Shown here one piece after another: positions 42,703 to 50,348 of a DNA stretch of 64,000 nt; positions within the stretch are counted from its first letter, which is position 1, and each line of letters opens with the position of its first letter. Location of the stretch: the NCBI RefSeq assembly GCF_000686045.1, contig NZ_JMLV01000004.1, positions 186,001 through 250,000 on the forward strand. The letters are read 5' to 3'. The DNA comes from Fodinicurvata fenggangensis DSM 21160 (GTDB lineage Bacteria > Pseudomonadota > Alphaproteobacteria > Kiloniellales > DSM-21159). A program made the translations under genes and the position numbers. The notes under the pieces were generated by a model. It ran no database searches, was not told the origin of the DNA, and saw only the letters and a list, made by a program, of their open reading frames with translations.

Positions 42703-44039
42703 GGATTCCCTCCAATTTCATGAATGGCAGCTTGCACGGCCCCTTCGAGTCGCTCGAGAATCTCCTCAATTTGCTGTGCGCCAATGATGAAAGGTGGGGC
42801 CAGCAGGATGTGGTCGCCGGACTGTCCGTCCTTGGTGCCGCCGTTGGGATAGCACATCAGACCGTGCTCCATGGCCTGCGCCTTGATCCGGGCAAACAGC
42901 TTGTGCGAGGGATCGAAGGGCTGTTTCGTCGCGCGATCCTGGACCAGCTCGATGCCGAGGAAGAGCCCGCGCCCCCGTATGTCGCCGACGTGGGGGTGAT
43001 TGCCGAAGCGCGCCTCGAGCCCCTGGCGCAGCCTTGCGCCCTGTTGCTGCACATTCTCCAGCAGGCCCTCGCGTTCGATTGTGCGCTGGACTTCCAGTGC
43101 GCCGGCGCAGGCTGTGGCATGGCCGATGTAGGTGAAGCCGTGCTGGAAGGCGCCGCTGCCGCCGACGATGGTGTCGTGAATCTCGTCCGACAGCAGGCAG
43201 GCGCCGATAGGCTGGTAACCCGCGCCCAGGCCCTTGGCACAGGTCAGCAGATCGGGAACCACGCCGTCCTCATCGCAGGCGAAGAGGCGCCCGGTGCGGC
43301 CCATGCCGCTCATGATCTCGTCCAGGATCAGCAGGATGCCGTGACGGTCGCAGATCTCGCGGATTCGCTTGAGGTAACCGGGCACGGGCTCGACGGCGCC
43401 CAGGGTCGCACCGACCACCGTTTCGGCCACGAAGGCAATGACGGTTTCCGGGCCCAGTTCGCGAATTTTGGCGTCCAGCTCGTCGGCCAGGCGCTGGGCG
43501 TAGGCGGCGTCGCTCTCCTCGGCCGGCTGTTCGCGATAGGGGTAACAGGGCGAGACGTGATTGGCGGGCAGCAGGATGGGTTCGTAGACCGCGCGGCGCC
43601 CGGGGTTACCGCCAATGGAAAGCGCCCCCAGGGTGTTGCCGTGATAGCTCTGCCGCCGGGCAATGAAATGCCGGCGCTGCGGTTCGCCCTTTTCGTAGAA
43701 GTACTGCCGCGCCAGCTTCATGGCTGTCTCGTTGGCCTCCGAACCACCAGAGACGAAGTAGGCCTTGTTCAGGTTGCCCGGCGCGCGGGCCGTCAGGTGC
43801 TCGGCCAGGTCCTCGGAGGGCTGATTGGCGAAGAACCCGGTGTGTGCGTAGGGCAATTTGTCCAGCTGGTCCTTGATGGCCTCGACCACGGCCTTGTGGC
43901 TGTGGCCCAGGCAGGACACGGCCGCGCCACCCGAGGCGTCCAGGTAGCGCTTGCCGTTGCTGTCGATCACATAGGGGCCATCGCCACTTACGGCGAGGGG
44001 CAAGGACTGGCGGGGTTGGCGGTGCAGTATGGCTGTCAT
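42699..44039 (-). CDS. class III aminotransferase
   Basis: A 446-residue PLP enzyme. N-terminal YVIDSNGKRYLDASGGAAVSCLGHSH, then FVSGGSEANETAMKLARQYF, the PLP-ring Asp in ILLILDEIMSGMGRTGRLFA, and the Schiff-base Lys in LLTCAKGLGAGYQPIG place it in the acetylornithine/beta-alanine/4-aminobutyrate class. It lies 9 bp after the response regulator gene and overlaps the BKACE gene at ATGA. The substrate is probably a beta- or omega-amino acid whose keto product the BKACE cleaves. It differs clearly from the aminotransferase at 1556-2944, including the Lys context. Confidence 0.9.
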   Translation of the reverse strand: MTAILHRQPRQSLPLAVSGDGPYVIDSNGKRYLDASGGAAVSCLGHSHKAVVEAIKDQLDKLPYAHTGFFANQPSEDLAEHLTARAPGNLNKAYFVSGGSEANETAMKLARQYFYEKGEPQRRHFIARRQSYHGNTLGALSIGGNPGRRAVYEPILLPANHVSPCYPYREQPAEESDAAYAQRLADELDAKIRELGPETVIAFVAETVVGATLGAVEPVPGYLKRIREICDRHGILLILDEIMSGMGRTGRLFACDEDGVVPDLLTCAKGLGAGYQPIGACLLSDEIHDTIVGGSGAFQHGFTYIGHATACAGALEVQRTIEREGLLENVQQQGARLRQGLEARFGNHPHVGDIRGRGLFLGIELVQDRATKQPFDPSHKLFARIKAQAMEHGLMCYPNGGTKDGQSGDHILLAPPFIIGAQQIEEILERLEGAVQAAIHEIGGNP

Positions 44040-44048
44040 GCCGGAAGC

Positions 44049-45137
44049 TTAGGCCGCCGGCGTGCCACCATCAAGTGCACCTTGCGGAAGCGTGGCAAGT
44101 GCCGTCAGGACCAGGGCAATCAGATCGGCCTGCCGGTTCGTGCCCGTCTTCTCGAAGAGGTTGCGCAGGTGGAAGGCCACCGTGGTCTGCGACACGCCCA
44201 GCTCGCTGGCGATCTGGTCCGTTCGCCGACCATGTGCCAGGGCACGCGCAACCTCGCCTTCAGTGGGCGTCAACTCGAAGAGTTCTGACAGCACGGAGCC
44301 CGGCAGGTCCGGCCGGCGCTCGGGATCGGACAGGAAGACCACGGCCAGGGGGTCGTCGCGTCCCTCCCCGGCGACAGCCGGCAATGCGCAGGCAATGAGC
44401 AGCAGGTCACGCCGGCCCGAGGGACGTGGAACCGACAGGCTGGCGACCTGTTCCCGGCCTTCGCGGGCCGCCGAGCGGCAGGCTTCCAGCTGTTGGCGCA
44501 GCTGGCGATTCAGCTGCGGGGTGTCGGTCTTCAGCTCCGGCGCGATGCGCAGGCCGTCATGCGCCTCGTGCAGGGAACGCGCCGCCCGGTTGGTGAAAAG
44601 CTGGCCCTCGGCGCCGACCAGAACCACGCCGAAGGCCAGCAGGTCGAGAATCCGGTGCAGCCCGCTGTGGTCTCCGGCGTTGGCCTTGGCCAGGGCAGCG
44701 CGAAGTGAGTCCAGTTCCTGCCCGAGCTTGTTGTTGATGCGCTGGACTTGCTGCAGGCGGGCGTCGATGCTGGCCAGCAGCAGGTCATAGTCGATGGGCT
44801 TTACCAGGTAGTCGTCGGCCCCGGCACGCTTGCCGTTGATGACCTCCTCGCGCTGATTGAGGGCGGTCAGGAACACGAAAGGCACATCGGCCAGGTCGGG
44901 GTGTTTGTTGCGCAGGTGGGCCAGCAGTTCATAGCCATCGAGCTGGGGCATGGAGATATCGCAGAGGATCAGGTCCGGCCGACGGTTCTCCAGGGCGGCC
45001 AGCGCCTCCAGGCCGTCTTCGGCGCCGATGGCACGATAGCCGGCTGTGATCAGTTCATCGAGGATGTCCTGACGCAGGTAGGGTTCATCCTCGATACAGA
45101 GAATGGTGCCAAGAGTCTCAGCCTGTTTCGTCTCCAT
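44049..45137 (-). CDS. response regulator: receiver, PAS-like region and LuxR-type DNA-binding domain
   Basis: A 362-residue regulator. The receiver spans residues 10-130 (LCIEDEP, phosphorylated Asp60 in LILCDISMPQLDG, conserved Lys in YLVKPID). A coiled linker (IDARLQQVQRINNKLGQELDSLRAAL) leads to a PAS-like domain (residues ~165-285), and a LuxR/GerE helix-turn-helix ends it (LTPTEGEVARALAHGRRTDQIASELGVSQTTVAFHLRNLFEKTGTNRQADLIALVL). The start at 45137 has GGAAGG 9 nt upstream. It leads the operon with the aminotransferase and BKACE and is divergent from genes ending in a histidine kinase, its probable partner. Confidence 0.88.
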   Translation of the reverse strand: METKQAETLGTILCIEDEPYLRQDILDELITAGYRAIGAEDGLEALAALENRRPDLILCDISMPQLDGYELLAHLRNKHPDLADVPFVFLTALNQREEVINGKRAGADDYLVKPIDYDLLLASIDARLQQVQRINNKLGQELDSLRAALAKANAGDHSGLHRILDLLAFGVVLVGAEGQLFTNRAARSLHEAHDGLRIAPELKTDTPQLNRQLRQQLEACRSAAREGREQVASLSVPRPSGRRDLLLIACALPAVAGEGRDDPLAVVFLSDPERRPDLPGSVLSELFELTPTEGEVARALAHGRRTDQIASELGVSQTTVAFHLRNLFEKTGTNRQADLIALVLTALATLPQGALDGGTPAA

Positions 45138-45329
45138 CCTCATGGTCCTTCCAGAACCCTGTCGCGATGGCCGTCCCAATCGATGGGGGTATCTCTTTCG
45201 GATAGAGTTAGTCCGCAAAGTGCCTGCCAGGCAAGCTTTGCCTGAAGGCCCCCTTCAAACGAACGGGGACAGGCCACACGACAGTCCCTAGGATTCCCTT
45301 TTTCCGAACCACGCGGAAGAGGGGACACC

Positions 45330-46331
45330 ATGTGGGATTTCTCGGTTGGCCGGGCGCTGGGCCTGATGGGCCAGACCCTGCCATTCCTGTTGCTGCGCGT
45401 CGCCGTCTATTTCGGCGTTGCCGTGGCCTATGTGCTGATGACGGGGGTCGGTGCCGGCGTCGGTTGGGGCATCGGCGGCTTCGGTGACGCCGGTTTCCAG
45501 GCCGGTTCGACCTTCTGGGGAGGGCTGATCGGCTTCGGCATCGTTGGTGCCGTGATGTATTTCCTGCGCGAATACATCCTCTATATGGTCAAGGCCGGTC
45601 ACATTGCGGTGCTGGTGAAACTGCTGGACGGCGAGAAAATGCCGGAAGGCCGTTCGCAGATTGCTTATGCTCGTGAGGAAGTCACGAGCCGCTTTGCCCA
45701 GGCCAGCGTGCTGTTCGGCGTGGACCAGCTGGTCAAGGGTGTGCTGAGGGCGATCACTGGGCTGGTGCGCGGGATCGTGACCATCCTGCCGATTCCCGGG
45801 GCGCAGCAGCTGGTGAGCCTGCTGAAAGCCTTCCTGAAGATTGCCGTGGGCTTCATCGACGAGGTGATCCTGGCCTATGCGATTCGCACCGGCTCGACCA
45901 ATGCCTGGGGCTCGGCGCGTACCGGTCTGGTGCTCTATGCCCAGAACTACAAGCCCATGCTGAAGAACGCGGCCTGGCTGGCGCTGATCGTCTATGGCCT
46001 GTCCTTCGTGATCTTCCTCCTGATGCTGGCGCCGGCGGCGCTTGCCGTCTACCTGATCCCCGGTGCCTGGTCGGCCGGCGGCATCGTCTTTGCCCTGCTG
46101 TTTGCCTGGAGCGTGAAGGCGGCCATCCTGGAGCCCTTCGCAATCACCTGCATGATGCAGGTCTATTTCCGCACCATCGAGGGCCAGACGCCGGATCCGG
46201 CCTGGGAATCCAAGCTGGAGCAGCTCTCGGGCAAGTTCGGCAAGCTGAAGGAAAAGGCCCGCGCCTATGGCGCTTCGACGGGCGATGCCGGGGACGGGGG
46301 CCTGGCACAAGCCAATCAGAGCGCCTCGTGA
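45330..46331 (+). CDS. multi-pass inner membrane protein of unknown function
   Basis: A 333-residue membrane protein with about six hydrophobic segments: LPFLLLRVAVYFGVAVAYVLM, the Gly-rich GVGAGVGWGIGGFGDAGFQAGSTFWGGLIGFGIVGAVMYFL, a mid-protein GVLRAITGLVRGIVTILPIPGAQQLVSLLKAFLKIAVGFIDEVILAY, and LIVYGLSFVIFLLMLAPAALAVYL. A cytoplasmic tail from residue 290 is polar. I do not recognise a transporter family; conserved-looking blocks are ILYMVKAGHIAVLVKLL and EPFAITCMMQVYF. It is divergent from the response regulator and precedes the sulfite-oxidase-like/kinase pair by 161 bp. Confidence 0.75.
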   Translation: MWDFSVGRALGLMGQTLPFLLLRVAVYFGVAVAYVLMTGVGAGVGWGIGGFGDAGFQAGSTFWGGLIGFGIVGAVMYFLREYILYMVKAGHIAVLVKLLDGEKMPEGRSQIAYAREEVTSRFAQASVLFGVDQLVKGVLRAITGLVRGIVTILPIPGAQQLVSLLKAFLKIAVGFIDEVILAYAIRTGSTNAWGSARTGLVLYAQNYKPMLKNAAWLALIVYGLSFVIFLLMLAPAALAVYLIPGAWSAGGIVFALLFAWSVKAAILEPFAITCMMQVYFRTIEGQTPDPAWESKLEQLSGKFGKLKEKARAYGASTGDAGDGGLAQANQSAS

Positions 46332-46492
46332 GGCCTTTCCGCCGGGCGGGGCCGTGCGCTCCGCCCGGCGGCGGCGCGCGTCCTCATTCCACAGCTGGAT
46401 CTTCAAGCTGCCGGCAGGCGTGGACAGGCCTGCCGGATTCTGCTGTTCTGAACGGAAGATATCAATAATCCGTCAGGTAGCGGGAGGAAGGC

Positions 46493-47068
46493 ATGTCGTC
46501 TGTTTGCATGAGGAAAGTGCGCGCGTTGAAAGGGAACGGGAACAGGTCTGTCCTGAGGCGCTTGTTCCATTCCGTGACCTTGTTCCTGGCCGCCCTCCTG
46601 GCACTGGGGGCTGTGTCTGCAGCGGCTTCGGACCTGCCCGATCCCACGGGAGAGGTGCTGCTGACCGTCACCGGCAACATCGGACAGACGAACGATGGGG
46701 ACAGGGCCCTGTTCGACCGGGCCATGCTGGAAAACCTGCCGAGGCAGACACTGGAGACCCGCACGGTGGTGACCGATGGCGTGAAGACCTTCGACGGCTT
46801 CCTGATGCGCGATCTGCTGGCGCGGGTGGAGGCCGAGGGCGAGACGGTCACGGCCAGTGCGCTCAACGACTATGTCATCGAGATTCCCATGGAGGACTTC
46901 CAGGATTTCGACGTTCTGGTGGCAACGCAGATGGACGGCGAACGCCTCTCCCCCCGGGACAAGGGGCCCTTGTGGATTGTCTATCCAAGGGACGATCACG
47001 AAGCCCTGCAGGACATCCGCTATGACTACCGTTGGGTCTGGCAGTTGATACAGCTCGACATCGAATGA
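46493..47068 (+). CDS. periplasmic sulfite-oxidase-like (molybdopterin-fold) protein without cofactor cysteine
   Basis: A 191-residue secreted protein. A basic N-terminus and hydrophobic segment (HSVTLFLAALLALGAVSAAASD) suggest export. The mature part resembles the compact end of oxidoreductase molybdopterin-binding domains: VLLTVTGNIGQ, AMLENLPRQTLETRTVVTDGVKTFDGFLMRDLLARVEAEG, LNDYVIEIPMEDFQDFDVLVATQMDGERLS, DKGPLWIVYP. The only Cys is residue 5, before the export signal, so the Moco-binding Cys is missing and catalysis is unlikely. Its stop overlaps the kinase start at ATGA, suggesting it serves as an external sensor part for the kinase. Confidence 0.72.
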   Translation: MSSVCMRKVRALKGNGNRSVLRRLFHSVTLFLAALLALGAVSAAASDLPDPTGEVLLTVTGNIGQTNDGDRALFDRAMLENLPRQTLETRTVVTDGVKTFDGFLMRDLLARVEAEGETVTASALNDYVIEIPMEDFQDFDVLVATQMDGERLSPRDKGPLWIVYPRDDHEALQDIRYDYRWVWQLIQLDIE

Positions 47069-48387
47069 AGCGGCGCCATGATGCCATAGCCTATGCGGTC
47101 TCGGGCATTGCCATCCTGGCCTTCGCCGTTGTCCTGGTCTTCGCGCTCTGGCGGCTGCTGGAAACGGAAAGCGAGATGCGCCGGAACGAGGGCGACAACA
47201 TGCTCTGGGCCATCTCGCAGGCGCAGACGGCCACCCTGCTTCTGGATGCCTCATTGGCCCGGCGCGCCAGCGGCCTGGAAGAGAACACCGAGGTCGAGCG
47301 CCGCTACAACGTGTTGCTGAGCCGCTTGAACCTGCTGTCCCAGGGGCCCCAGGCCCGCTACATGGCCGACCTGGGATTTGCCGAACCCCTGGCCGAGGAT
47401 GCGCGCGCGGTGCGCAACCTGGAGGACGTCATCCTGGGAAAGGGAAGCGGGGCGGAGGAGCCGCCGACAGAGGTCCATTCCGTCCTGGGAGAGCTGGAGC
47501 GGGATCTGGGCCGTGCTGCGAACGAATCCATGGTCGCCCACTGGGACCGGACCGGGGCGCGCCTGGATCGGCAACGCGAAGCCATCCTGCAGGTGATCGT
47601 CTCGATCCTGGCGATCCTGGCGCTGGGCGTTTTCCTGTCCGTGACCATGCTACGCGCCCTGGCCCAGAAGGAGCGCATGCGGCGCACCCTGGCCAGGGAA
47701 CAGGAAGTGGCCGAGATATATCGCAGTTTCGTGGCGCTGGTGTCGCACCAGTTCCGCACGCCGCTGGCGGTGATCGACTCCTCCATGCAGCGCCTGCAGC
47801 GCCAGGGAGACAGCCTGTCGCGCGAGGATATCCAGGAACGGGCGCGGCGCGCCCGAACGGAAGCCCAGGGCCTGGCCCGCCTGGTGGACACGACGCTGGA
47901 TGCCATCCGCCTCGAGGGTGGTGGCATTGCCGTGGAGGCCCAGGATTGTGATATCGCCCAGTTGCTGGAACGCGTGCGGGAGCGGCAACTGGGTGTGACG
48001 CCGGAACGCAGCATCACGCTGTCTATTGCCGATGAGGTACCGCCCTACATCCGCACCGACCCCTTGCTGGTCGAGCAGGTCCTGGGCAATCTGCTGTCCA
48101 ACGCGGTCAAGTATTCCCCGGACAGCGAGACCGTGGGCCTGAGCGTGCGGGCGGAGGACCATCGAATCCTCTTCTCGGTGACCGACCGCGGCATTGGTAT
48201 CCCGCAGGACGAGCAGGACAGGCTGTTCAGCCGTTTTTTCCGGGCCACTACGGCGGCCGGCACACGGGGGGCAGGCATAGGCCTGAGTATTTCCCATCAG
48301 CTGGCCGGTGAGCTGGGCGGGGATTTGAGATTCGAAAGTCGCAGCGGCCTCGGCTCCACCTTTACCCTGGCCCTGCCCAATTTATAG
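47065..48387 (+). CDS. membrane-bound sensor histidine kinase
   Basis: A 440-residue kinase. Two membrane spans (about residues 10-32 and 175-195) bound a ~140-residue periplasmic domain predicted to be helical (TATLLLDASLARRASGLEENTEVERRY...). A HisKA domain holds the phosphorylated His228 in FVALVSHQFRTPLAVIDSS, and the HATPase domain has N-box NLLSNAVKYSP, G1 DRGIGIP, and GAGIGLSISHQLAGELGG. ATGA overlap with the upstream sulfite-oxidase-like gene. The most likely partner is the LuxR-type response regulator at 44049-45137 on the other strand. Confidence 0.93.
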   Translation: MKRRHDAIAYAVSGIAILAFAVVLVFALWRLLETESEMRRNEGDNMLWAISQAQTATLLLDASLARRASGLEENTEVERRYNVLLSRLNLLSQGPQARYMADLGFAEPLAEDARAVRNLEDVILGKGSGAEEPPTEVHSVLGELERDLGRAANESMVAHWDRTGARLDRQREAILQVIVSILAILALGVFLSVTMLRALAQKERMRRTLAREQEVAEIYRSFVALVSHQFRTPLAVIDSSMQRLQRQGDSLSREDIQERARRARTEAQGLARLVDTTLDAIRLEGGGIAVEAQDCDIAQLLERVRERQLGVTPERSITLSIADEVPPYIRTDPLLVEQVLGNLLSNAVKYSPDSETVGLSVRAEDHRILFSVTDRGIGIPQDEQDRLFSRFFRATTAAGTRGAGIGLSISHQLAGELGGDLRFESRSGLGSTFTLALPNL

Positions 48388-48426
48388 GGGACGACAGGTC
48401 CGACGGCCGTGAATCCCAGGCCGGCC

Positions 48427-48455
48427 TTGTCATGCCCTCCCGAGCCCGTTATAAC
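48427..48455 (+). promoter_or_regulatory. sigma70-type promoter for rpmI-rplT
   Basis: TTGTCA (48427-48432) and TATAAC (48450-48455) are spaced exactly 17 bp; each matches the consensus at 5 of 6 positions. This puts the start near 48462, about 80 nt upstream of rpmI, leaving a leader where L20 autoregulation would be expected by analogy to E. coli. Confidence 0.65.
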
Positions 48456-48544
48456 CCGCCTCTCGACGCACGGCGGTGCGGCCAACAGGCATGCCCAGCC
48501 GCCGGAATTTTGCTGTCCAGACAGCGACCAGACCAGAGGACAAA

Positions 48545-48745
48545 ATGCCGAAACTGAAGACAAAGAGCAGCGCCAAGAAGCGCTTCAAGCTGACCGCCAC
48601 CGGCAAGGTGCGCGTCGGCTCCGCTTTCATGAGCCATAACATGCGCAAACGGCCGCAGAAAATGAAGCGCAATGCGCGCGGAACGAAGCTGCTGAGCAGC
48701 ACGGACGCCCGCATCGTCAAGCGCTATTACATGCCCAACGACTGA
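48545..48745 (+). CDS. rpmI: 50S ribosomal protein L35
   Basis: A 66-residue basic ribosomal protein: [20 protein letters not shown], then [25 protein letters not shown] and the end [10 protein letters not shown]. This is the standard L35 length and sequence. It is 15 bp upstream of rplT, an arrangement conserved across bacteria. Translation initiation factor IF3 (infC), often directly upstream, is not here; a histidine kinase gene takes that place and the promoter in the spacer is the likely source of transcription. Confidence 0.98.
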   Translation: MPKLKTKSSAKKRFKLTATGKVRVGSAFMSHNMRKRPQKMKRNARGTKLLSSTDARIVKRYYMPND

Positions 48746-48760
48746 CGGGAGAGCCGAGCC

Positions 48761-49129
48761 ATGTCACGTATCAAACGCGGAACCACCGCACACGCCCGTC
48801 ACAAGAAGATCCTGAAGCAGGCCAAAGGCTATCGCGGCCGCAGGAACAATGTCTATCGCGCTGCCGTCCAGCAGGTCGAGAAGTCCCTGCAGTACGCCTA
48901 TCGCGACCGCCGTGTCCGCAAGCGCAATTTCCGTTCGCTGTGGATCCAGCGGATCAACGCCGGCGCCCGCGAGCACGGCCTGAGCTATTCGCAGTTCATG
49001 AATGGCATGCGGAAGGCCGGTATCGAGCTGGACCGCAAGGTCCTGGCCGACATTGCCGTGCGCGAGCCGGAGGCCTTCAAGTCCCTGGCCGAGCAGGCAC
49101 AGAGCGCACTGAACCAGGCCGAGGCCTGA
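48761..49129 (+). CDS. rplT: 50S ribosomal protein L20
   Basis: A 122-residue basic protein that binds 23S rRNA early in 50S assembly: [81 protein letters not shown]. The C-terminal ~12 residues are Ala-rich. In E. coli it represses its own operon by binding the mRNA leader. Followed by pheS after a 132-bp spacer with a hairpin. Confidence 0.98.
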   Translation: MSRIKRGTTAHARHKKILKQAKGYRGRRNNVYRAAVQQVEKSLQYAYRDRRVRKRNFRSLWIQRINAGAREHGLSYSQFMNGMRKAGIELDRKVLADIAVREPEAFKSLAEQAQSALNQAEA

Positions 49130-49141
49130 ACGCTTCCTGAG

Positions 49142-49175
49142 ACCGGGCGGCTGCGGCCCCGCAAGGCTGCCCGGT
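49142..49175. promoter_or_regulatory. hairpin in the rplT-pheS spacer
   Basis: ACCGGGCGGC (49142-49151) and GCTGCCCGGT (49166-49175) pair at 9 of 10 positions around a 14-nt loop. No T-run follows, so it is not a clean terminator; pheST is attenuated in other bacteria, and this could be a remnant or antiterminator structure. Confidence 0.35.
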
Positions 49176-49261
49176 ATCGGCCCTCCGCTGTCACCGCTGT
49201 TGCGGGGCGTCTTTCCGCGCGTGAGAGCCCCATTTCACCTGAAGACTGCGACAGAGTGCCG

Positions 49262-50335
49262 ATGCAAGACCTGGAACAGCTCAAGCAGAAACTGCTGGAC
49301 GAGGCCGCCGAGGCGGCCGACCTGGACAGCCTGGAAGCCCTGCGTGTGCGCGCGCTCGGCAAGAAGGGCGAGATCACCCAGCGCATGAAGACACTGGGCC
49401 AGCTTTCGCCCGACGAGCGGCGAGAGGCAGGCCAGGCGCTCAACCAGGTGAAGGATGCCCTGGCCGAGGCCATCGAGACGCGCCGCGAGGCGCTGGAGGC
49501 GACGGCCCTGGAAGCCCGCCTGCAGGCCGAGCGCATCGACGTCTCGCTGCCCGTACGGCCCGAACGCAGCGGGCATGTCCATCCCATCAGCCGCACCATC
49601 GACGAACTGATCGCCATCTTCGGTGAGATGGGCTTCTCGGTTGCCGAGGGACCGCACATCGAGGATGCCTTCCACAACTTCTCGGCGCTGAACATTCCCG
49701 AGTGGCATCCGGCGCGCCAGGACATGGACACCTTCTACCTGAAGGCCGAGTCCGAGGACGCGGAACGCCCGGTGCTGCGCACCCACACCTCGCCGGTGCA
49801 GATTCGGCACATGCTGTCCGACAAGCCGCCCCTGCGCATCATTGCGCCGGGCCGCACCTTCCGCGCCGACCATGACGCCACGCACAGCCCCATGTTCCAC
49901 CAGGTCGAGGGGCTGGTGGTGGATGAGACCACGCACATGGGGCACCTGAAGGGGACGCTGATCGAGTTCTGCCGCGCCTTCTTCGGCGTGGACGACCTGC
50001 CGGTGCGTTTCCGGCCGAGCTATTTTCCCTTCACGGAGCCCTCGGCCGAGGTCGACATCGGCTGCTCGCACGAGGGCGGGCAGCTGGTCATCGGGCCGGG
50101 CAAGGACTGGCTGGAGATCCTGGGCTGCGGCATGGTGCACCCCAAGGTGCTGGAGAATTGCGGCATCGATTCCACCCGCTACCAGGGTTTTGCCTTCGGC
50201 ATGGGCATCGAGCGCATCGCCATGCTGAAGTACGGCATTCCCGACCTGCGCACCTTCTATGAGTCCGACCTGCGCTGGCTGCGGCACTACGGCTTCCTGC
50301 CACTTGATGTGCCGTCCATGGTGCGCGGGCTGTAA
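49262..50335 (+). CDS. pheS: phenylalanyl-tRNA synthetase alpha subunit
   Basis: A 357-residue class II synthetase catalytic subunit. The N-terminal ~100 residues are a coiled-coil tRNA-binding arm. Motif 2 is in [24 protein letters not shown] and motif 3 in [37 protein letters not shown] is motif-1-like, and SCGMVHP-type [15 protein letters not shown] is the C-terminal family segment. The ATG at 49262 is two codons inside a GTG; the ATG is preferred. It makes the alpha2beta2 enzyme with pheT, 13 bp downstream. Confidence 0.98.
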   Translation: MQDLEQLKQKLLDEAAEAADLDSLEALRVRALGKKGEITQRMKTLGQLSPDERREAGQALNQVKDALAEAIETRREALEATALEARLQAERIDVSLPVRPERSGHVHPISRTIDELIAIFGEMGFSVAEGPHIEDAFHNFSALNIPEWHPARQDMDTFYLKAESEDAERPVLRTHTSPVQIRHMLSDKPPLRIIAPGRTFRADHDATHSPMFHQVEGLVVDETTHMGHLKGTLIEFCRAFFGVDDLPVRFRPSYFPFTEPSAEVDIGCSHEGGQLVIGPGKDWLEILGCGMVHPKVLENCGIDSTRYQGFAFGMGIERIAMLKYGIPDLRTFYESDLRWLRHYGFLPLDVPSMVRGL

Positions 50336-50348
50336 GGGGGCAAGAGCG

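Noticed and set aside
49142-49175. Hairpin before pheS as a Phe-tRNA attenuator
   Set aside because: There is no T-run and no short leader peptide rich in Phe codons, so it is listed only as a hairpin.
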